This document shows, in pieces, positions 58,166 through 64,000 of a stretch of DNA of 64,000 nucleotides; position 1 is the stretch's first letter, and every line of letters starts with the position of its first letter. The DNA lies in NCBI GenBank assembly GCA_964425915.1, contig CAYROO010000001.1:62001-126000 (forward strand), given 5' to 3'. Origin of the DNA: Polycyclovorans sp964425915 (lineage in GTDB: Bacteria; Pseudomonadota; Gammaproteobacteria; Nevskiales; Nevskiaceae). Both the position numbers and the translations under genes were made by a program. The notes beneath the pieces were generated by a model. The model ran no database searches. It was given only the letters and a program-made list of their open reading frames with translations, and had not been told where the DNA came from.

Positions 58166-59604
58166 CCGCCGGGCGGTACCGCCCCGCCTGGGCCGAGCTG
58201 GGCGCGCCCTGGGCCGTGCCGGTGCCGATGACGCCGCTGCCCGCGCTACAGGTGGCACAGGTGTCGCCATCGCTGGCAGACACCCTGTCGCTGCCGGGTC
58301 TGGCAAGCGACAGCGCTGCCTTTCGCGACACCCTGGCCGGCGCCCGCCCCTTGCCGGGTATCGAACCGGTCGCCACCGTGTATGCCGGACACCAGTTTGG
58401 CCAGTTTGTCCCGCAACTGGGGGACGGCCGCGCACATCTGCTGGGCGAGGTCACAGGCGCCGACGGTCAGGCGTGGGAGCTTCAGCTCAAGGGCAGCGGG
58501 CGCACCCCGTTCTCGCGCTTTGCCGACGGCCGGGCGGTGCTGCGCTCCAGCCTGCGCGAGTATGTCGCCAGCGAGGCGATGGCAGCGCTGGGGGTGCCGA
58601 CCACGCGTGCGCTGGCCTTGGGGGTCTCCAGCGAGCCGGTTCGACGCGAGCGCGTTGAACGCGGCGCCATGGTGTGGCGGGTGGCGCCCAGCTTCACCCG
58701 TTTCGGCCACTTCGAGTACTGGGCCTACGCCGACCGTCATGATCGCGTCCGGCAACTGGCGGACTGGGCGATGGCGCGCGACTTCCCCGACCTGGTGGGC
58801 GACTATGAGGCCTGGCTGTCCACCGTCATCGACCGCACGGCCGAGCTGGTGGCGCGCTGGCAGACCCTGGGCTTCTGCCATGGGGTGATGAACACCGACA
58901 ACATGAGCCTGTTGGGCCTCACCCTCGACTACGGCCCCTACGGCTTCCTTGACGCCTTCGATCCGGGACACATCTGCAACCACAGCGATGAAGGTGGCCG
59001 CTACGCCTACGATCAACAGCCGAGGGTGGCGCACTGGAATTGCGCGCGACTGCTGGAGGCTTGTCTGCGACTGCTGGATGACGACCCCGAACGGGCACTG
59101 ACCCCGGCACGCGCGCTGCTGGATCGCTTTCCGGTCCGCTATAGCGAAGCGGTGGACCGCGCCTGGCGGGCCAAATTCGGCCTGCGCAGCTCCGAGGAGG
59201 GTGACACCGCACTGATGAATGACTTCCTCGGCTTGCTGGCCGGGGGACACCACGATTTCACCCTCAGCTTCCGCGCCCTGCCCGACCGCGGGCGGCTGGG
59301 TGATCTCATCCTCGACCAGGCCGCGTTGGATGACTGGTACGCCCGGTATCAGCGACGACTGGACGCCGAGGGCGGCTTGGACGCGGAGCGGGTCGCCGCC
59401 ATGCAGGGCGCCAATCCCGTCATCGTCCCGCGCAACCATCTTCTGGAGCTGGCGATCCGCGCCGCCGAGCAAGACGACTTCGCGCCCCTGAGCCGGCTGA
59501 TGTCTGCACTGTCCCAGCCCTATGTGGACAACCCCGCGTTTGCCGACCTTACCGCACTGCCGCCGGACTGGGCGGCCACACTGAGCGTCAGCTGTTCGTC
59601 CTGA
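58162..59604 (+). CDS. selO: Protein adenylyltransferase SelO (YdiU)
   Basis: 480 residues, usual length. A protein-kinase-like fold with family words YAGHQFGQFVPQLGDGRAHLLGE, ELQLKGSGRTPFSRFADGRAVLRSSLREYVASEAM, the metal-binding region FCHGVMNTDNMSLLGLTLDYGPYGFLDAF and WNCARLLEACL. The C-terminal Cys in SVSCSS stands where eukaryotic SelO has selenocysteine. It transfers AMP to Ser/Thr/Tyr of redox-related proteins. It starts four bases inside the preceding gene. Confidence 0.95.
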   Translation: MTAGRYRPAWAELGAPWAVPVPMTPLPALQVAQVSPSLADTLSLPGLASDSAAFRDTLAGARPLPGIEPVATVYAGHQFGQFVPQLGDGRAHLLGEVTGADGQAWELQLKGSGRTPFSRFADGRAVLRSSLREYVASEAMAALGVPTTRALALGVSSEPVRRERVERGAMVWRVAPSFTRFGHFEYWAYADRHDRVRQLADWAMARDFPDLVGDYEAWLSTVIDRTAELVARWQTLGFCHGVMNTDNMSLLGLTLDYGPYGFLDAFDPGHICNHSDEGGRYAYDQQPRVAHWNCARLLEACLRLLDDDPERALTPARALLDRFPVRYSEAVDRAWRAKFGLRSSEEGDTALMNDFLGLLAGGHHDFTLSFRALPDRGRLGDLILDQAALDDWYARYQRRLDAEGGLDAERVAAMQGANPVIVPRNHLLELAIRAAEQDDFAPLSRLMSALSQPYVDNPAFADLTALPPDWAATLSVSCSS

Positions 59605-59671
59605 CTCGCGCGAACGTATACCGTCGGCAGGACTCACATTTGGCAACAAAATCAAAGGCAGGGAGTTCACG

Positions 59672-60733
59672 ATGACGCGCCACCCTCGGCTGTGGGCCGC
59701 TTCGTTACTGCTCGTGGCCGGATCGCTCGCGGCACAGGCGCCCGTCCCGGTCGAGGTCGAACGGTTACCTGCCGAAGTGCCGACGGCGCGACTCTCGCTG
59801 ACCGGCAGTGTCAGCACCCCACGGGTGTCACGGCTGTCGCCTGACCTCGCCGGCCGGGTCGCCAAAGTCCATGTGGATGCAGGCGCCATCGTCAGCGCCG
59901 GTGAGCCGCTGCTGACGCTGGACGATGCCCTGTCGCGGCTCGCTGGCGCCCGCACCGCCGCCGCCGTTCAGGAGGCCGAAATTGCGGCACGCGAAGCCGC
60001 GCGCCTTGTCGATGAGGCCGAGCGGCTGGTGTCGCGCGGCAATCTGCCCGCCAGCCAGCTGGACGTCCGACAGGCGGCTCGCGCGCAGGCCGAAGCCGCC
60101 GTGGCCCGGCTGCGCGCTGAGGCGGCCGAGCAGCAGGAGCGCATTCGCCGACATGTGGTGCGTGCGCCCTTCGATGGCGTGGTCACCGAACGGCTGGCCG
60201 AACGCGGCGAATGGGTGATCCCGGGCACGCCGGTGATGGCGGTGCTGGCGCTCAATGACCTGCGGCTGGATGTCCAGGTCCCGCAGGAACACTATGGTCG
60301 GCTGGCCGACGGCACAAGCGTCGATCTGCGCTTCGATCACCGACCCGAAACGGTGGTCCTGGGCACCGTGATCGCCCAGGTACCGCAGGCCAGCGCCAGC
60401 GCCCGGACCTTCCTGCTGCGGGTGGGATTCGACACCGCGCTACCGGTGGTCCCAGGCATGTCGGCGCAGGTGCAGCTGCCCCTGCCCGGTCTGACCGGCA
60501 GCTTTGCGGTGCCGCGTGATGCCGTGTTGCGACGAGCCGACGGCACCGCCACCTTGTGGCTGGTGGACCGCAGTGTGTCACCCCCGGTGGCACGCGACCT
60601 CTCGGTGCGCCTGGGTGCGCCGCGCGGCGCGCTGGTGGAAGTCCGTGGCGAGCTGCCGCCGGGTGCCGAGCTGATCGTGCGCGGCAACGAGCGCTTGCAG
60701 CCCGGCCAGCCACTCTCCATCCGCCAGCGCTGA
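59672..60733 (+). CDS. RND efflux membrane fusion protein
   Basis: 353 residues with a signal peptide (MTRHPRLWAASLLLVAGSLAAQ). A biotinyl-lipoyl-like part (AKVHVDAGAIVSAGEPLLTLDD), a helical hairpin (AAAVQEAEIAAREAARLVDEAERL), and beta-barrel parts (RHVVRAPFDGVVTERLAERGEWV; VVPGMSAQVQL) follow. It bridges the permease to an outer-membrane channel, which is not in the window. AGGGAG precedes the ATG. The permease gene follows after seven bases. Confidence 0.92.
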   Translation: MTRHPRLWAASLLLVAGSLAAQAPVPVEVERLPAEVPTARLSLTGSVSTPRVSRLSPDLAGRVAKVHVDAGAIVSAGEPLLTLDDALSRLAGARTAAAVQEAEIAAREAARLVDEAERLVSRGNLPASQLDVRQAARAQAEAAVARLRAEAAEQQERIRRHVVRAPFDGVVTERLAERGEWVIPGTPVMAVLALNDLRLDVQVPQEHYGRLADGTSVDLRFDHRPETVVLGTVIAQVPQASASARTFLLRVGFDTALPVVPGMSAQVQLPLPGLTGSFAVPRDAVLRRADGTATLWLVDRSVSPPVARDLSVRLGAPRGALVEVRGELPPGAELIVRGNERLQPGQPLSIRQR

Positions 60734-60740
60734 GGCCGCC

Positions 60741-63700
60741 ATGCTCGACGCTCTGCTGCGCCGTGGCACGCTGATCACTGTCATCACCCTGATCGTGTCC
60801 TTGCTGGGCCTGCTGGCGGCCCTGCGGGTGCCGGTGCAGATGATTCCCGACCTCGACGTGCGGATCATCAGTGTCGAAACCCGATGGCCCGGCGCCACGC
60901 CACAAGATGTGGAAAAGGAGATTCTCATCGAGCAGGAGGAGGTGCTGCGAAGCATCCCCAGCCTGCAACGCATGAAGTCCACCGCCAGCACGGGTGAGGC
61001 GGTGATCGAGCTGGAATTTCCGTTTGGCGTCGACGTGACGGAAGCACTGATTCGGGTCAACAACGCCCTGAGCCAGGTGCCAGCGTATCCCGAGAACGTT
61101 GACGAGCCGCAGCTGTTCGCCAACTCGTTTTCGGCGAACGCTTTCATGTACTACCGGGTGCAGCCCCTGGACGGCAACCCGCAGTCGCTGGACATCGATC
61201 TCATCCGAGACTTCGTCGATGACGAGGTGCGTCCCCGCATGGAGCGGGTTCCGGGCGTGTCCCAGGTGGAGATTCGCGGCGGCGCCGAACGCCAGGTGCA
61301 GATCCGGGTGGACCCGGCCCGTCTCGCCGAGCGGGGGCTGACGTTGGGCGACGTCCGCGAGGCCATCCGCGCCCGCAACCGTGATGTCTCTGCCGGCGAC
61401 CTGGAAACCGGCAAGCGCCGCTACCTGTTGCGCACCACAGGGCGATACCGCGATCTCGCTGCCCTGGAGGACACCCTGCTGACCCGCGGCGACCGGCCCG
61501 AGGTGCGCCTGCGCGATGTCGCCACGGTGGTGATGGATCACTACGAGGTCCGGGCGCTGTCACGGGTCGATGGGGTACCCAACGTCAGCCTGGCAGTGCA
61601 GCGGGAACTGGGCTCCAACGTCATTGCCATCAAGGAGGCGATGGCGCCGGCCGTGGCGCAGATCAACCGCGACCTGCTGGCGCCGGCCGGACTGGCGCTG
61701 ACCCTGATTTCGGATGACGTGCGCTATGTCGAAGCCTCGGTCGCCAACGTCTGGCAGAACCTGGCCATCGGGGCCCTGCTGGCGGGCATGGTGCTGTGGG
61801 GATTCTTTCGCACCGTCCCGCTGACGCTGGTGGGCATGATCGGCATTCCGGTCTGCACCGTCGCGGCCTTCCTGGGCCTGCTGGCGTTTGGCCGCACGCT
61901 CAACGTCATCTCGCTGGCGGGCGTCGCCTTCGCCATCGGCATGACGCTCGACAACAGCATTGTGGTGCTGGAAAACATTCAGCGCGCGCGACGACGGGGA
62001 CTCAGTGCGGCACAGGCCGCCGCGGCCGGGGTGCGCGAGGTGTGGCCGGCAGTGCTCGCCGCCACCATGACCACCATCCTGGTGTTCGCCCCGATTCTGT
62101 TCATCGAGCAGGAAGCCGGCCAGCTCTACTCGGATATCGCGGTGGCGATCTCCGCCTCGATCCTGGTATCGATGCTGGTGGCGATCAGCCTGATTCCGGT
62201 GGCCAGCCAGCGCCTGCGCTTTGACGTGGCGGCGGTCGGCGGCAACGGCTTGCCAACACCGCCGGCGTGGATCGATGCCCTGATGGCGCGTCCGGGCCGC
62301 CAGTGGGCCTGCATCGTCGGCGTAGCCGGAAGCACGATCATGGCGGCCTGGGCGCTGACGCCCGACGCGGAATATCTGCCTGAGGGCGAAGAACCCAAGA
62401 CCTTTGCCCGGATGTTGGCCCCGCCCGGCTACAGCCTCGCGGAGATGGCGGCCATCGCAGAGCAGGTCGAGGCCCACTTCCTGCCGCACGTCAACGGCGA
62501 GGGCACGGATGTGATTCCGCCGATCGCCTACTTCAACCTGCAGGTCCAGCCGGAGCAGATCCGGGTGATCGCGGAAACCGTGAACCCCGGCGATATCGAT
62601 ACCTTGATGGGCGCATTGGGCGATCATTTCCGCAGCTATCCCGGGATGCGCGCCTTTGCCGCACGCGGTTCGATCATCTCCAGCAACGACGGCGGCACGC
62701 GCAGTGTCAACGTCGACATCACCGGCCGGGACCTGGCGCAACTGTATACGGTGGCCGAGCGGGTCTATCGCCGTGCTGGCGAGGTGCTGACCCAACCGCA
62801 GATCAACTCCGAGCCCAGTGCACTGACCCTGGCGCAGCCGCTGGTGGAGTTGCGCCCGGACTGGTCACGCCTGGCCGCCGTGGGCTGGAATGCCGCCGAT
62901 TTCGGCTATGCCGTAGCCGCCCTCACGGACGGCGCCTTCGTCGACGAGTTCTTTGAGGGCGATGACAAGATCGACATCTTCCTGTTCAGCAGCGCCGGCC
63001 AGGAACAGTCACTGGCGGCGGTGCAGCAACTACCGGTGGCCACGCCCAGTGGCGCCGTGATGCCGGTCGGCGCGCTGGCCGAATGGGTGGAAACGGTCGA
63101 TACCGCCACCGTGCGCCGCATCAACGGCCAACGCACCGTCACCCTCAACATCATCCCGCCACGCAGCGTGGCACTGGAAACCGGGGTGGCCACCGTGCAA
63201 CGGGAGGTGATCGATGCACTGATGGCGGAGGGCGCCATTCCCGCCGGTGTCAGCCTGGACATCTCCGGTGCCGCCGATCAGCTGGATGCCACCCGAGAGG
63301 CGCTTGGCGCCAACTTCATCGTCGCCGTCGCCTTGTGCTACCTGCTGCTGGTGGCCATATTCACGCACTGGGGCTACCCGCTGCTCATCCTGCTGACGGT
63401 CCCGCTGGGCATCGCGGGCGGAATCCTCGGCCTGTGGCTGCTGAACGCCGTGGGCGGACCGCTGGTGGGGATCCGCCAGCCGCTGGACCTCATCACCATG
63501 CTGGGATTTCTGATCCTTCTGGGCACCGTGGTGAACAACCCCATCCTGATCGTCGAACGCACCCGAGAGCACCGTCGCGAAGGGCTCAATGTCACCGATG
63601 CTGTGGGCACGGCGGTCGCCGAGCGCCTGCGTCCGGTGATGATGACGACGCTGACCACCAGCTTCGGCCTGGCGCCCCTGGTGCTGATTCCCGGCGCTGG

Positions 63701-63839
63701 TACCGAGCTGTATCGCGGGGTCGGCGCCGTGGTGATGTTCGGGCTGCTGTTTACCTCGGCCATCACACTGACGGTCCTGCCCTGCCTGCTGGCCCGGGTG
63801 CTGAGCCTGACCGGTGGCACACGACCTGCGCTACCCTGA
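60741..63839 (+). CDS. RND efflux permease (AcrB/HAE-like)
   Basis: 1032 residues, twelve membrane segments with two periplasmic loops of about 300 residues each. Family words VETRWPGATPQDVEKEILIEQEEVL, ISDDVRYVEASVANVWQNLAIGALLAGMVLW and IGMTLDNSIVVLENI are present. The usual adjacent Asp pair in the fourth helix is Asp-Asn here. VPLGIAGGILGLWLLN and GTVVNNPILIVERTREHRREG lie in the second half. Substrates are not predictable. It forms an operon with the fusion protein. Confidence 0.93.
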   Translation: MLDALLRRGTLITVITLIVSLLGLLAALRVPVQMIPDLDVRIISVETRWPGATPQDVEKEILIEQEEVLRSIPSLQRMKSTASTGEAVIELEFPFGVDVTEALIRVNNALSQVPAYPENVDEPQLFANSFSANAFMYYRVQPLDGNPQSLDIDLIRDFVDDEVRPRMERVPGVSQVEIRGGAERQVQIRVDPARLAERGLTLGDVREAIRARNRDVSAGDLETGKRRYLLRTTGRYRDLAALEDTLLTRGDRPEVRLRDVATVVMDHYEVRALSRVDGVPNVSLAVQRELGSNVIAIKEAMAPAVAQINRDLLAPAGLALTLISDDVRYVEASVANVWQNLAIGALLAGMVLWGFFRTVPLTLVGMIGIPVCTVAAFLGLLAFGRTLNVISLAGVAFAIGMTLDNSIVVLENIQRARRRGLSAAQAAAAGVREVWPAVLAATMTTILVFAPILFIEQEAGQLYSDIAVAISASILVSMLVAISLIPVASQRLRFDVAAVGGNGLPTPPAWIDALMARPGRQWACIVGVAGSTIMAAWALTPDAEYLPEGEEPKTFARMLAPPGYSLAEMAAIAEQVEAHFLPHVNGEGTDVIPPIAYFNLQVQPEQIRVIAETVNPGDIDTLMGALGDHFRSYPGMRAFAARGSIISSNDGGTRSVNVDITGRDLAQLYTVAERVYRRAGEVLTQPQINSEPSALTLAQPLVELRPDWSRLAAVGWNAADFGYAVAALTDGAFVDEFFEGDDKIDIFLFSSAGQEQSLAAVQQLPVATPSGAVMPVGALAEWVETVDTATVRRINGQRTVTLNIIPPRSVALETGVATVQREVIDALMAEGAIPAGVSLDISGAADQLDATREALGANFIVAVALCYLLLVAIFTHWGYPLLILLTVPLGIAGGILGLWLLNAVGGPLVGIRQPLDLITMLGFLILLGTVVNNPILIVERTREHRREGLNVTDAVGTAVAERLRPVMMTTLTTSFGLAPLVLIPGAGTELYRGVGAVVMFGLLFTSAITLTVLPCLLARVLSLTGGTRPALP

Positions 63840-63865
63840 GGTCCCGTCCTTACCGAGTGCGCCGC

Positions 63866-64000
63866 ATGGAGCTGCCACCCCCCGTGCCGCTGTGGCGGCG
63901 GATCAATCCGGTCGACTGGCTGATGCTGGTGCTGGCCATCGTGTCGGTGGGCCTGCTGGCCTGGGAAACCTGGTGGGATGTCACCGACCTGCAGCGCACC
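63866..64000 (+). CDS. Ion-channel-like membrane protein (5' part only)
   Basis: The ATG at 63866 opens a frame that runs out of the window after 45 codons: a short cytoplasmic start (MELPPPVPLWRRINPVDW) and a first membrane helix (LMLVLAIVSVGLLAW), then acidic/aromatic residues. The pattern resembles the S1 region of bacterial voltage-gated ion transporters, but too little is visible to be certain. It follows the permease by 26 bp. Confidence 0.5.
   Translation, partial: MELPPPVPLWRRINPVDWLMLVLAIVSVGLLAWETWWDVTDLQRT

Overview
The window is a high-GC gammaproteobacterial chromosome segment. A dedicated second sigma-54 next to a FleQ-type activator and fliE, the fliEFGHIJKLMNOPQR-flhBAFG-fliA-cheYZA-motCD-cheW order, and a sigma-54-type pilA promoter suggest the Xanthomonadales/Nevskiales side of the class. 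The exact genus cannot be read from the sequence. Two runs of exactly 100 N (7456-7555 and 20037-20136) are scaffold gaps, and both sit inside dispersed repeats, so copy number there is unknown.

Layout. (1) 1-5592, minus strand: a translationally coupled operon for a TonB2-type energy-transduction complex (DUF2061, alpha/beta hydrolase, DUF3450, TtpC-like ExbB, ExbB, ExbD, TonB, TPR protein) behind a strong Fur-box match. (2) 5680-8482, plus strand: a small secreted DUF6265 protein, an acyl-CoA dehydrogenase, an 870-bp repeat-filled interval with a gap, and a DUF1428 protein. (3) 8460-32982, minus strand: one large flagellar and chemotaxis block from rpoN2 through cheW, with a candidate internal sigma-54 promoter before fliL, a related element before fliE, and a repeat plus gap between fliQ and fliR. 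(4) 33363-34561: an orphaned MntA antitoxin with a hepT remnant, then a cold-shock-like/TM/Excalibur protein. (5) 34682-45189: type IV pilin pilA with its sigma-54 promoter and terminator, an AT-richer GT-C membrane glycosyltransferase directly downstream, and a sugar/small-molecule modification island (aminotransferase, flavin monooxygenase, ATP-grasp ligase, membrane flippase-like/methyltransferase fusion, GT4, methyltransferase, GT2 polyprenyl-phosphate glycosyltransferase). (6) 45443-53530: housekeeping and accessory genes (cupin, DUF2834, PhzF, DUF486, methyltransferase, Usp, SDR with divergent TetR, secreted orphan, PhoD-type phosphatase, GreB). (7) 53533-57046: an RND/MMPL exporter with a C-terminal cyclic-nucleotide-binding domain plus a LolA-like periplasmic partner. 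(8) 57167-64000: ketopantoate-reductase-like enzyme coupled to SelO, then an RND efflux pair and the start of an ion-channel-like gene.

How the parts work together: the flagellar block supplies its own sigma factors (RpoN2, FliA), activator, export gate, motor, a MotCD stator pair and a minimal CheAYZW pathway without CheB/CheR in the window. The strongest candidate for an undescribed system is the pilA-proximal island. Its GT2 enzyme could charge a polyprenyl phosphate, its UPF0104-like membrane domain could move the charged lipid, and the pilA-adjacent GT-C enzyme could transfer the sugar to pilin or another envelope acceptor. This is inference from gene content and order.
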